From Anaerolineae bacterium (lineage in GTDB: Bacteria; Chloroflexota; Anaerolineae; UBA4142; SHND01), in assembly GCA_020851635.1 (NCBI GenBank), contig JADZCJ010000089.1, positions 42,894 through 106,893 on the forward strand: 64,000 bases of DNA. The letters run 5' to 3'. Shown here piece by piece: positions 18,364 through 26,940 of this stretch. Numbering within the stretch: position 1 is the first letter of the stretch; each line of letters begins with the position of its first letter. A program made the translations under genes and the position numbers. The notes below the pieces were generated by a model that worked only from the letters and a program-made list of their open reading frames with translations, made no database searches and was not told where the DNA came from.

Positions 18364-19380
18364 TCAAGGCGAGCCATTCAGCGCCGCAACTGATTTTCGC
18401 AAAATCAGCCGCGGCGTCAATTGGATGTGCTTGATCGGCGCAGTCGGCGTCTTGATGCGCGCCAGCAAGAGTTCTGCCGCGCCTTTTCCCAGCTCGTATG
18501 TCGGTTGAGCAATACAGGTCAGGGGCGAGTTCAACAGAGGAAACCAGGGCATGTCGTCAAAACCAATCAAAGAGACATCTTGAGGGACCCGTAGACCCAG
18601 GTCCTTGATCGCGCGCAGCGCGCCCAGCGTCATCAAGTTGTTTGCCACAAAAAGCGCGGTCGGCGCGTTGTCCTGCAGCAGCAGATCGCGCGTGCAGGCA
18701 TAACCGCCCGCCTCTTTGGCGTCGCCAACCGCAACCAGGTCCGGCACGACGGCGATTCCGTCTGCCTCCAACGCCGCCTGATACCCCTGACGGCGTTCGA
18801 CGCCGGGCACGCCGCTCGCGGGCAAGCACACCATACCGATACGGCGATGGCCATGCCGCACGAGGTATGACACAGCTTGGAACGATGGCTCAAAATTGGC
18901 GCTGACGACAGAGTCCACTTCGAAATCTCGGAGCAACCGGTCCACCGTGACTACCGGGATGCCGTGGTCGAGCAGGTTCTGTATATTCGGCTTGGATTGA
19001 AAGGAAGGCGTGAGGATGACACCGGCGACGCCTTCGGCGCGCATGACATTGATATAGACCAGTTCCTTTTCGGCATCCTCGTCCGAGTTGCAGAGCACCA
19101 AAGAGTAACCGTGCTTTTGCAAATAATCTTCGATCCCTCGCACAACCGATGTGAAAAAAGGGTTTTGGATATCCGAAATGATCAAGCCAATGACCTGACT
19201 GCGGTGGGCACGCAGACGCTGCGCGGCACGGCTGGGCTGGTAATTGAGTTCTCTTGCCGCGCGCAGGACCTGGTCCCGGACTTGGGGGCTGACGTTGGGA
19301 AGATTGTTTAGGACACGCGAGACAGTGGCGACCGAAACGGCGGCGCGGCGGGCAACCTCACGGCTGGTGACTCGGTCCAT
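18364..19380 (-). CDS. LacI/GalR-family transcriptional regulator
   Basis: 338 residues from ATG 19378-19380. N-terminal helix-turn-helix and hinge: VTSREVARRAAVSVATVSRVLNN-type recognition region, LNYQPSRAAQRLRAH hinge helix. Then a periplasmic-binding-like sensor domain: IGLIISDIQNPFFTSVVRGI, SLVLCNSDEDAEKE, GVAGVILTPS and VPQDVSLIGFDDMPWFPLL. Typical LacI length. No strong ribosome site precedes the ATG; a TTG five codons upstream is an alternative. Two identical 35-bp operators flank the divergent promoters, one covering this gene's own -10 box, so it should repress itself and the transporter operon on the other side. The effector is probably a sugar. Confidence 0.93.
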   Translation of the reverse strand: MDRVTSREVARRAAVSVATVSRVLNNLPNVSPQVRDQVLRAARELNYQPSRAAQRLRAHRSQVIGLIISDIQNPFFTSVVRGIEDYLQKHGYSLVLCNSDEDAEKELVYINVMRAEGVAGVILTPSFQSKPNIQNLLDHGIPVVTVDRLLRDFEVDSVVSANFEPSFQAVSYLVRHGHRRIGMVCLPASGVPGVERRQGYQAALEADGIAVVPDLVAVGDAKEAGGYACTRDLLLQDNAPTALFVANNLMTLGALRAIKDLGLRVPQDVSLIGFDDMPWFPLLNSPLTCIAQPTYELGKGAAELLLARIKTPTAPIKHIQLTPRLILRKSVAALNGSP

Positions 19381-19414
19381 GGCAATTTGGGGCAAAAAAA
19401 GAAAAAACAGCTAA

Positions 19415-19449
19415 TGAATACGTTTACATAACTATTGTAAACGTATTCA
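19415..19449. promoter_or_regulatory. Double LacI-type operator 1 (lacI side)
   Basis: Arms TGAATACGTTTACA (19415-19428) and its exact complement (19436-19449) around a 7-base spacer. Each arm is itself an imperfect palindrome centred on CpG (TGAATAC/GTTTACA, 5 of 7 paired), as LacI/GalR sites usually are. The two centres are 21 bp apart, two helical turns. It covers the -10 box of the leftward lacI promoter. Confidence 0.85.
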
Positions 19450-19462
19450 AGACAGCTGTCAA
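19434..19462 (-). promoter_or_regulatory. lacI promoter (leftward)
   Basis: On the minus strand TTGACA (19457-19462), 17-base spacer, TACAAT (19434-19439). The -10 lies inside operator 1. Confidence 0.8.
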
Positions 19463-19598
19463 GATTGAATAAAGATTTGGTGTGTGTCAGAATGTTGGAC
19501 GACAAGGAATGAATGTCGCTCGATTCTCCGCCCGCCACGCCGCGGCGAGGATGCCTTGCTCGCAAAAAAATATAATGCACACCCTTGAAATTTTGCTA

Positions 19599-19627
19599 TT
19601 GACACTCATCGTGAATACGTTTACAAT
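19599..19627 (+). promoter_or_regulatory. Promoter of the sugar ABC transporter operon (rightward)
   Basis: TTGACA (19599-19604), 17-base spacer, TACAAT (19622-19627). Same hexamers and spacing as the lacI promoter. The -10 lies in operator 2. A leader of about 245 bases follows. Confidence 0.82.
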
Positions 19628-19646
19628 AGTTATGTAAACGTATTCA
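19612..19646. promoter_or_regulatory. Double LacI-type operator 2 (transporter side)
   Basis: Arms 19612-19625 and 19633-19646, identical to operator 1 arms, with a spacer (ATAGTTA) that is the complement of operator 1's spacer (TAACTAT). The whole 35 bp is therefore the exact reverse complement of operator 1, 197 bp away. The rest of 19381-19880 shows no gene. Confidence 0.87.
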
Positions 19647-19880
19647 TTTTCTCTCGTCTCTGCCTTTGCTCTGTGATCCGCCGCGTTCAAGCTTTTCAAT
19701 CTGCCAACGAGGCGACCGCTTCCACAGAGCGTCAAGCTGCGTGCGTGTTTGCAAGTCGTCCGATTTATGCCCTCTCGATAGGGCATGTATCGGCGCAATC
19801 AAGGAGGTGAGGCGCAATCTACAGTCACGTAATTGCCTGATCGATCCCCGTTCGTCAGATTCGCACAAGGAGTCAGAAAA

Positions 19881-21245
19881 ATGAAAAGATCTTCCATAAT
19901 CTTTGTTGTCCTTGTTATGGTGCTGGGTATTGCCGTGATCGCTTGCGCTCCGGTCGCGCCCGCCGCCCCTGCGGCGCCCAGCGCACCCGCTCAAGCTACA
20001 AGCGCACCCGCGCAAGCCACAAGCGCGCCGAGCAGCACGGAACCGGTCACGGTAGAGTTTTGGTATATCCCTTTTACGAACTGGGATACCGCCCTCAACA
20101 AAATCATTGCCGACTTTGAAGCGGCGAACCCCGGCATCAAGATCAATGCAACTCAAGTCCCCTATGAAGATTTCACCACCAAGGTAGCCACCACCGTTCC
20201 CACCGGACAGGGTCCCGATGTGTTGACGCCCTATCACGGATGGATCGCGCAATATCAAAAGAGCGGCTTTCTTGCTCCGATTGCCGAAGATGTCGCATCA
20301 ACAAGCCAGCTCAAGGAACAACTGGTTGACGCGGCGGATGTGCTGGTCTTTGATGACAAGTATTATGCCGTGCCGTTCTATATCATGGACTATGCCTTGT
20401 ACTATAACAAAGACTTTTTTGCCGCGGCAGGCATAGACAAGGTCCCGACCACATGGCTCGAGCTGCGGGATGCGGCGATCAAATGCACGCAGCGCGATGC
20501 GGACGGCAAGATGGTAGTGAACGGTTACTATCAACTCTTTTCGCAGCAGGACCACATCATCTGGAAGAACTTGCTGCTCCAGTATGGCGCGCCGCTTTTT
20601 TCGGATGATCAGAAAAAGGTAGTGTGGAACACCACCCAAGAGGGCAAAGATGCGTGGACATGGTTCACCGACTTGACCACCAAGGACAAGGTCAGCCAAC
20701 CCAATTTCAATGACAGCGCGTATGCCGCTTTCTACACCAAGCAAGCTTGCATGATCATCGCCGGTCCGCAGGTCATTGGGCAGATCAAATCACAAGCGCC
20801 GGACCTCAACTATGGGACCGCGCCCATGGTGAGTGGACCCGCACAGGATGAGGCAGCGGCAAGACACAATATCGCTCAATACTGGTCCTTTGCAGTCACC
20901 AGCAAAGCAGCTCAAGACCCCGCCCGGTATGCGGCGGCGAGCAAGTTCGTAAACTTTTTGATCAGCGAGCAAGCCGTCAAAACCTACAGCCCGATCATCG
21001 GCGCGCTGCCCCCGATCAAGAGTTTGATGAGCGACCCCCTCTACACCGACGACCCCTACCTGAAGGCATTTATTGATGGCTTGCCCTTTGCCAGCGCCCT
21101 CTTTTGGGTGGACGAACAGGGCGAGCGTCAAGTCGCCATTGACATGGGCGACAAGGTGCTGATTAATGGAGAGGACCCGACCCAAGTGCTTGACTGGGGC
21201 GCGACTCAGGAACAAAAGATACTCGACAACTACTATGCCCCATGA
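19881..21245 (+). CDS. Sugar ABC transporter substrate-binding lipoprotein (SBP family 1)
   Basis: 454 residues from ATG 19881 (AAGGAG at 19867-19872). Lipoprotein signal KRSSIIFVVLVMVLGIAVIA with Cys 22, then a Pro/Ala/Ser/Thr linker to about residue 58. The mature domain is maltose-binding-like: VEFWYIPFTNWDTALNKII, FEAANPGIKINATQVPYEDF, GQGPDVLTPYHGW, YAVPFYIMDYALYYNKD. The C-terminal part AAASKFVNFLISEQAVKTY is also standard. It should capture an oligosaccharide or related sugar for the two permeases downstream. First gene after the rightward LacI-controlled promoter; followed by two large hairpins. Confidence 0.92.
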   Translation: MKRSSIIFVVLVMVLGIAVIACAPVAPAAPAAPSAPAQATSAPAQATSAPSSTEPVTVEFWYIPFTNWDTALNKIIADFEAANPGIKINATQVPYEDFTTKVATTVPTGQGPDVLTPYHGWIAQYQKSGFLAPIAEDVASTSQLKEQLVDAADVLVFDDKYYAVPFYIMDYALYYNKDFFAAAGIDKVPTTWLELRDAAIKCTQRDADGKMVVNGYYQLFSQQDHIIWKNLLLQYGAPLFSDDQKKVVWNTTQEGKDAWTWFTDLTTKDKVSQPNFNDSAYAAFYTKQACMIIAGPQVIGQIKSQAPDLNYGTAPMVSGPAQDEAAARHNIAQYWSFAVTSKAAQDPARYAAASKFVNFLISEQAVKTYSPIIGALPPIKSLMSDPLYTDDPYLKAFIDGLPFASALFWVDEQGERQVAIDMGDKVLINGEDPTQVLDWGATQEQKILDNYYAP

Positions 21246-21253
21246 GTAGAACG

Positions 21254-21338
21254 CACCCGAAAACGCTCTGCAAAGAAAGTGAAAGCCCGCGGTCTGCGCG
21301 AATCCCGACTCACGCAGACCGGTCTTGGTTTTCGGGTG
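21254..21338. terminator. Nested inverted repeat after the binding-protein gene
   Basis: Outer stem CACCCGAAAAC (21254-21264) pairs exactly with 21328-21338. An inner stem pairs GGTCTGCG (21291-21298) with 21313-21320. Lies 9 bases past the stop codon and would stabilise the binding-protein mRNA or attenuate reading into the permease genes. Confidence 0.55.
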
Positions 21339-21366
21339 TGTTTGACTAGAATTCAGCTCGCGAATT

Positions 21367-21403
21367 ACAGACCGCGTTCGGCTCGTTTCGGAACGCGGTC
21401 TGT
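21367..21403. terminator. Second hairpin upstream of the permease genes
   Basis: Exact 13-bp stem (21367-21379 with 21391-21403), 11-base loop, no T-run. No coding sequence is seen in 21246-21566 apart from these structures. Confidence 0.5.
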
Positions 21404-21566
21404 CCCACAACATCCTCGCCAGCCGATTGCGTCACTCTGCCGCGCGGCGCGGCTTGTTTCACGACCATTCGAGTCCACATGAAATGTTCATCTCGCCAGC
21501 GTCAATTTCGTGTTTTGCGTGTCCGCGTTTCCGGGTTTGACCGCGCTGCCGGCGATGGGAGCTAGG

Positions 21567-22448
21567 ATGAAGCTAAAACTCGCTCAAAAAAATGCGTTAT
21601 GGGGGTATATCTTTATTGCCCTGCCGCTCCTTTATTTTTTGATCGTTTTTGTCATTCCCATGTTCCAGGCGTTTTATTTTAGCGTGTTGAAATACAACAC
21701 GCTTTCGACCAATACGTCGTTCATTGGTTTCGAGAACTATAAAAGTATGCTGCAGGACGAGGCGTTTTGGAAAGCCGTATCCAACACCCTGCGCTATGCG
21801 GCGGTGCGCTCCATCGGCGTTTTGTCAATCAGTCTGGTGACCGCGCTCGCGCTTCAGCATCTTACGCGCGGCAAGAACGTCCTGCTGACGTTGATCATGC
21901 TGCCGTTTGTGACCTCCGGCGTTGCCATGGCATGGATTTTCAGTCTGCTCTATTCGCGGATTGGACCGATCACCCAAATCTTGAGCGCTCTCGACGTCGA
22001 GCACCCCATGCTCATGACCAACCCCCAGACGGCGCTATATGCGATTGCCGCTGTGACCATTTGGGGCTCGATCGGTTATTATACCCTCCTTTTCACCGTT
22101 GGTCTGAACACCATCCCGGGCGAAGTTTATGATGCCGCCAAGATTGATGGCGCATCCTCCTGGCAGCTCTTTCGTCACATCACGATGCCTTTGCTCAACC
22201 CGACAATCGTGCTCGTCTCGATCGTTGCCGTCACGGCTTCGCTCAAAAACTTTGACGTGGTGCGAAGTATGACGGGCAATGGGGGTCCGATCAACAGCAC
22301 CCTGACCCTGCCGCTAATGATCTATCTGGAAGCTTTTTTCAGGATGAACATGGGGCGCGCCTCCGCCATCACCTTTGTTTTCTTTTTGTTCATTCTGGTC
22401 ATCACGTTCATTCAACTCAAAACGCTCACGCGCGAGGTCAGATATTGA
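21567..22448 (+). CDS. Sugar ABC transporter permease, MalF type
   Basis: 293 residues from ATG 21567, with a purine-rich GGGAGC about 6-10 bases before it; an ATG four codons upstream is possible. Six membrane segments: ALWGYIFIALPLLYFLIVFV at the N-terminus, then the core with SIGVLSISLVTALALQHL and VAMAWIFSLLYSRIGP. The ATPase-contacting EAA loop is YDAAKIDGASSWQLFRHITM near residue 190. Typical of the carbohydrate uptake (CUT1) family. Acts with the MalG-type partner and the lipoprotein. An ATPase must be supplied from elsewhere. Confidence 0.92.
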   Translation: MKLKLAQKNALWGYIFIALPLLYFLIVFVIPMFQAFYFSVLKYNTLSTNTSFIGFENYKSMLQDEAFWKAVSNTLRYAAVRSIGVLSISLVTALALQHLTRGKNVLLTLIMLPFVTSGVAMAWIFSLLYSRIGPITQILSALDVEHPMLMTNPQTALYAIAAVTIWGSIGYYTLLFTVGLNTIPGEVYDAAKIDGASSWQLFRHITMPLLNPTIVLVSIVAVTASLKNFDVVRSMTGNGGPINSTLTLPLMIYLEAFFRMNMGRASAITFVFFLFILVITFIQLKTLTREVRY

Positions 22449-22521
22449 TTCTCTTTTTTTCCGGGACGCCTAATGCAAGAATAGTAGTTTCGACAATCCC
22501 TTTGAACGGACAAACAAAACC

Positions 22522-23412
22522 ATGACCACCCAAGTCCAAGTCCATTCCGATGCCGCCGCCCGCGCCGCCAGGCGAAGTAGGACCCTGCGCACCGCTGTGG
22601 CAGGGCTGGGCGCATACGGCTGGGTGATCCTCATCGCCATCACCACGCTGCTGCCCTATCTCTGGATGCTCTCGAACTCGCTCAAGCCGCGCGCGGAAAT
22701 CGCATATTATGCGCTGCTGCCCGTCAATCCGACGCTCGACAATTACATCAAGATTCTCACCAAATACCCCTTTGGGCAGTGGTATCTTAATACATTCATC
22801 GTAACCATCATCTCGGTAGTCAGCACCCTGTTCTTTTGCTCGCTCGCCGGATATGCGCTGGCAAAATTTCGCTTTCCCGGACGGGATGCTTTTTTCATCT
22901 TTATCCTCGCTACGGTGATGGTGCCGGTCGAAATGTTGATCCTGCCGTGGTATGTTGGCGCCTTTAATTTCAAGCTCCACAACTCGTATGCGGGCTTGGT
23001 GTTTCCCGGGCTGATTAGCGCGTTCGGAGTCTTTATTCTGCGTCAGGCAATTCTCAGCATCCCGGATGATTTGCTGGATGCGGCGCGCATTGACGGCATG
23101 TCCGAACCGGGGATTTATCTCAGGATCATTCTGCCGCTCGTCGCCGGACCGCTCTCCGCCCTCGCCATTCTGACCGCGCTCGCCAGCTGGAGCGATTTTC
23201 TCTGGCCCCTGATCGTGGTCAACATCCCCCGCATGTTCACGATGCAGGTCGGCGTGACGTTTGCGAGCCAGGGCGAATTTCAAGATACGATGCTCGACTG
23301 GGGCACGGTGATGGCGGCAACCGCAGTCGCTTCGATCCCGATGCTGCTGCTGGTCATCTTTGCCCAAAAGTATATCGTCCGCGGCATCGCCACGACGGGG
23401 ATCAAAGGATAA
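22522..23412 (+). CDS. Sugar ABC transporter permease, MalG type
   Basis: 296 residues. N-terminal cytoplasmic stretch of about 28 residues rich in Ala and Arg, then AGLGAYGWVILIAITTLLP, MLSNSLKPRAEI (typical MalG-type first periplasmic element) and TLFFCSLAGYALAKFRFPGR. EAA loop LDAARIDGMSEPGIYLRIIL near residue 188, C-terminal IFAQKYIVRGIATTGIKG ending with the KG found in most CUT1 permeases. It starts 73 bases after the MalF-type gene. No good ribosome site precedes the ATG. Confidence 0.92.
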   Translation: MTTQVQVHSDAAARAARRSRTLRTAVAGLGAYGWVILIAITTLLPYLWMLSNSLKPRAEIAYYALLPVNPTLDNYIKILTKYPFGQWYLNTFIVTIISVVSTLFFCSLAGYALAKFRFPGRDAFFIFILATVMVPVEMLILPWYVGAFNFKLHNSYAGLVFPGLISAFGVFILRQAILSIPDDLLDAARIDGMSEPGIYLRIILPLVAGPLSALAILTALASWSDFLWPLIVVNIPRMFTMQVGVTFASQGEFQDTMLDWGTVMAATAVASIPMLLLVIFAQKYIVRGIATTGIKG

Positions 23413-23419
23413 CGAGACT

Positions 23420-24421
23420 ATGGACCCCGCCCAACTCCATCAAGAAATGCTGGTCTGGGACGCCCACCGCGATGTCGCATACGAGGCGCCCTTGTCAGAG
23501 CGCTTTCTCCAGGGATGGATGACCGGTTTTGACATGCACCTGCCTCTGGTGCGCGCCGGGGGACTGGATTGCCAGACCTATGCGATTTGCGTTGCCCCCG
23601 AGTTGGACCTGCCGCCCACAGCCCAGGCGTTCAAAGAATTGGAATTGATCTGGGAGACGCAGAGCAGTCACTCGAATACCGTGACGCTTGCGCTGAAAAG
23701 CGATGATGTCTTGCAGGCAAAGGCACAAGGCACGCTGGCGGCGTGGGTTGCCCTTGAAGGCGCAGAACCTATTCTGAATCAGATCGGACTGCTGCGCGGG
23801 TTCTATCGCATGGGCGTACGCAGTATTGGGTTGACCTGGAACTGGCGGAATGCCATCGCCGATGGCGTTGCCGAGGGGCGCGAGCAGGGCGGGGGTTTGA
23901 CCCGCTTTGGTGAGCAAGTGGTGCGCGAGATGAACCAACTGGGGATGGTGGTGGATGTCGCCCATATGACGCTTCAGGGCGTTCGTGATGTTTTGCGAGT
24001 CAGCGAACAACCGATCATCGTCTCACACGGCGGCTCACAGCGCCTGTGTGCGACCCACCGCCGCACCTCGCCCGACGAGATTCTGGAAGCCATCGCCGAA
24101 AAAGACGGTGTTTTTTGCGCCACTACCATACCCGAAACCCTCGCCCAAGACCCCGCGCAGGCGACGCTAGAGACGTTTCTTGATCTGATTGACCACTGCG
24201 TGCGCGTCATCGGCGCCGATCATGTGGGGCTGGGAGCCGACTTTGATGTGTTTCAAAGTCATCTGGGTCTGCCGCCCGAACACTGGGTCAAAGGACTGGA
24301 AGAAGTGGACCGGTGGCCCCGCGTAACGGCGGGGCTGGTCCAAAGAGGTTATACGGAATCTGACATTCGAAAGATCATGGGCGAAAACCTGCTGCGCGTC
24401 TATCGCCAGGTCGTCGGATGA
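23420..24421 (+). CDS. Membrane dipeptidase (peptidase M19), intact metal site
   Basis: 333 residues from ATG 23420, seven bases after the permease stop. M19 metallodipeptidases hydrolyse L-X/D-X dipeptides with two zinc ions. All ligands are seen: HxD in LVWDAHRDV near residue 13, Glu in VALEGAEPI near 115, His in VVDVAHMTLQGV near 178, His in IIVSHGGSQRL near 200 and Asp in HVGLGADFDVF near 270. No signal peptide, so probably cytoplasmic despite the family name. Cotranscribed with a sugar importer and a GH172-type enzyme, which suggests that the substrate arrives linked to or together with sugar. Compare with the altered M19 homologue at 12630. Confidence 0.92.
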   Translation: MDPAQLHQEMLVWDAHRDVAYEAPLSERFLQGWMTGFDMHLPLVRAGGLDCQTYAICVAPELDLPPTAQAFKELELIWETQSSHSNTVTLALKSDDVLQAKAQGTLAAWVALEGAEPILNQIGLLRGFYRMGVRSIGLTWNWRNAIADGVAEGREQGGGLTRFGEQVVREMNQLGMVVDVAHMTLQGVRDVLRVSEQPIIVSHGGSQRLCATHRRTSPDEILEAIAEKDGVFCATTIPETLAQDPAQATLETFLDLIDHCVRVIGADHVGLGADFDVFQSHLGLPPEHWVKGLEEVDRWPRVTAGLVQRGYTESDIRKIMGENLLRVYRQVVG

Positions 24422-24482
24422 CAAATAATTCATTGATTCCGAGAACCCCAAATTATTCGCGAGTAAACACCCGGAGGGATCC

Positions 24483-25580
24483 ATGTCTGATTTTGGTTTA
24501 TCATCTCTGCCCATCGTTCGTCCTTTTCGCACGCGCCGTACGTCCAGCTGGGACCGGCGCGGCGCGAACCGTGACCGGCTTTCTATCGTCCCGGACGAAA
24601 AGGTTACGCTCCTCGAGACCACAGGCGCGGGGCGTATCACCCATATCTGGATCACCAGCGCGTGTCGCGAACCAGACCACCTGCGAAAATGTCTCTTGAA
24701 AATGTATTGGGATGGCGAGTCGGAGCCGAGCGTCCTCGTTCCGCTGGGAGATTTTTTTGGCGTGGGACATTCGATGACCGCCGTCCTGACTTCACTGCCG
24801 ATGGTGATGGCGCCGACCAATGGCAATGCCTTTAACTGTTATTTCTCTATGCCCTTTCAGAACGGCGCGCGGATCGAGCTCGAATGTGAGACGCTGACGC
24901 ACGAAGTCCTGCTCTATTATTACATTGACTACGAAGAACTCCCCGAACTCCCGCCCGATACCGGCAGGTTCCACGCGCAGTGGCGCAGGGAAAATCCAAC
25001 CGATGGCATCTCGGACGAGGGCATGACGGGTCATATGTACAATCACGGGGGTCGCAATCTAACAGGTGAGGGGAATTACGTCATCCTGGAAGCCGAGGGG
25101 CGCGGACATTACGTCGGCTGCCATCTGGATGTAGACAACTTGCGCCACAAGCCCTACCCGACCAATACGTATCGCGAAACAAACTGGTTCGGCGAAGGCG
25201 ATGACATGATCTTTATTGACGACGATGTGTGGCCCCCCAGTCTGCACGGAACGGGCACAGAAGATTATTTCAATATGGCATGGGGTTTCGAGCGCCCCTA
25301 TTCCTCTCCGTTCTTTGGTGTAACCTTGACCGGAGACGATCAGGAGGGCGGAAAAATCTCTGCCTATCGCTGGCATGTGCTCGATCCCGTCCGGTTCGAG
25401 AAACGCATCCGCGTCACCATCGAGCATGGCAATGCCAACCAGCGGTGTGACGATTATTCCAGCACCGCCTACTGGTATCAGATCGAGCCACACAAGTCGT
25501 TTGGTATCCTACCCATGCCCGAACGTCTGCCACGTCCCGGCGTCTTTGTTCCTCAGTCATCGCCCGCCCCGGGCGCCTGA
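24483..25580 (+). CDS. DUF2961 / GH172-family glycoside hydrolase
   Basis: 365 residues. Signature elements of DUF2961 are clear: RRTSSWDRRGANRD (N-terminal, usually SSWDRTGGNAD-like), GRITHIWIT, LVPLGDFFGVGH, NCYFSMPFQNGARIE, HYVGCHLDVDN, GEGDDMIFIDDD and GTGTEDYFNMAWGF (Glu 260, a candidate catalytic residue). The family is now GH172, whose members include alpha-D-fructofuranosidases and D-arabinofuranosidases forming jelly-roll oligomers. No signal peptide, so it acts on imported sugars. The start has GGAGGGATCC just upstream. It lies between the M19 dipeptidase and an M24 peptidase in the LacI-controlled unit. The exact sugar is not predictable. Confidence 0.88.
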   Translation: MSDFGLSSLPIVRPFRTRRTSSWDRRGANRDRLSIVPDEKVTLLETTGAGRITHIWITSACREPDHLRKCLLKMYWDGESEPSVLVPLGDFFGVGHSMTAVLTSLPMVMAPTNGNAFNCYFSMPFQNGARIELECETLTHEVLLYYYIDYEELPELPPDTGRFHAQWRRENPTDGISDEGMTGHMYNHGGRNLTGEGNYVILEAEGRGHYVGCHLDVDNLRHKPYPTNTYRETNWFGEGDDMIFIDDDVWPPSLHGTGTEDYFNMAWGFERPYSSPFFGVTLTGDDQEGGKISAYRWHVLDPVRFEKRIRVTIEHGNANQRCDDYSSTAYWYQIEPHKSFGILPMPERLPRPGVFVPQSSPAPGA

Positions 25581-25586
25581 GCGCGT

Positions 25587-26840
25587 ATGAACACATCAAG
25601 AGTCCTTTCGATACGAGAGCAAGACCAGGTCTCCAGGACCGTCCTGGCGCGACGGCTTGACACGATCCTGCCCCAAGCCATGCGCGAGGCAGAGATTGAC
25701 ATGTGGCTGATCATCTGTCAGGAAGACGACTATGATCCGGTCTTTAGGACGATGGTGCCGCTTCGCACCTGGGCGCCGATCCTGCAAATGCTCGTGTTTT
25801 ATGACCGCGGGGCGCAAGCGGGCATCGAACGAATCAATGTGTCAATGACCGACCTCGGTGACTTGTATGCCAAGCCGTGGCGGGGACGTCATCACACCGA
25901 ACAATTCCCACTCCTGGCTCAAATCATCGCCGAGCGCGACCCTAAACGGATCGGAATAAATATCGGTTCGGTCGAATGGGCAGCCGGAGGTCTCACGCAC
26001 AACCTTTATCAACAGCTGTGCGCCGTCCTTGCCCCCCCCTTGCGCGAACGGCTGGTGTCTGCCGAGCCGGCTTGTACGCGCTGGCTCGAAACCCTGTGCG
26101 ATATCGAGTTGCAATACTATCCAAACATCGTCCATCTCACACACGAGATCATTGCCGAATGTTACAGCCCCCACTCGATCACTCCCGGCGTCACAACAAC
26201 AGATGATCTGGAATGGACGTTCTGGCAACTCGGTCAGGACTTGGGCGTCGAACAGTCCTTTATCCCGTTTTTCAACTTGACGCGAGCGCAGGCGCAGCAA
26301 TCACTCTATCCGGTCGAGGATAGAGTGATTCGCCCCGGCGATTTGATTCACTGCGACGTAGGTAACCGCTATCTGCGTCTTTGTAGTGACCTGCAAGAAT
26401 GGGCGTATGTGCGTCGTCCCGGCGAGCAGGACGCTCCGCCCGGACTAAAAATGCTCTTGAAGCATGTCAACCACTTGCAGCAGAACTTTATGGAATCGTT
26501 CAAGACCGGCTTGACCGGTGACGAGCTGCTCGCCAATATCCTGCGCCGGGCGCGCGCAGAGGGCATCCCGACGCCCAAGGTCTATTCTCATTCTCTGGGG
26601 TATTACCTGCACGAGCCGGGCCCCCTGATCGGTTTGCCCTGGGAGCAAGAGCGCAATCCGGGACGCGGCGACGTGCGGCTGGTGCCAAATACCGCCTACA
26701 CGATGGAACTCTCGATTGAGGACGCGGTCCCTGAATGGGACAACCAACGCGTTCGTCTGAGTTGTGAAGAGGACGTTTGCTATACCGAGAATGGGTGCAC
26801 CGTCATGGACAAGCGACAGACAGAGTTCTATTTGATCTAG
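25587..26840 (+). CDS. M24 family metallopeptidase (Xaa-Pro aminopeptidase/creatinase-like)
   Basis: 417 residues, starting 6 bases after the GH172-type gene. N-terminal creatinase-like domain to about residue 180, then the pita-bread catalytic domain. Metal ligands: HCDVGNRYLRLCSDLQEWAY (two Asp), YSHSLGYYLHEPGP (His), YTMELSIEDAV (Glu) and RLSCEEDVCYTENG (Glu). Spacing is as in prolidase and creatinase. It may cleave an amino-acid or amide bond of a small substrate rather than a peptide. Last gene of the rightward LacI-controlled unit by position and direction. Confidence 0.87.
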   Translation: MNTSRVLSIREQDQVSRTVLARRLDTILPQAMREAEIDMWLIICQEDDYDPVFRTMVPLRTWAPILQMLVFYDRGAQAGIERINVSMTDLGDLYAKPWRGRHHTEQFPLLAQIIAERDPKRIGINIGSVEWAAGGLTHNLYQQLCAVLAPPLRERLVSAEPACTRWLETLCDIELQYYPNIVHLTHEIIAECYSPHSITPGVTTTDDLEWTFWQLGQDLGVEQSFIPFFNLTRAQAQQSLYPVEDRVIRPGDLIHCDVGNRYLRLCSDLQEWAYVRRPGEQDAPPGLKMLLKHVNHLQQNFMESFKTGLTGDELLANILRRARAEGIPTPKVYSHSLGYYLHEPGPLIGLPWEQERNPGRGDVRLVPNTAYTMELSIEDAVPEWDNQRVRLSCEEDVCYTENGCTVMDKRQTEFYLI

Positions 26841-26940
26841 ACCAAAAAACCGGGTCTTCAGAATGTCCCCCCGAATTCGGTATCATTTCCCCTATTGACT
26901 GTGCGCCAAAGCAGGTATCCTCGAGCCGGAGGAACCAATT

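Noticed and set aside
17429..18508. 359-codon plus-strand frame opposite the DppB-type gene
   Set aside because: Gln/Arg-rich shadow spanning two real genes on the other strand.
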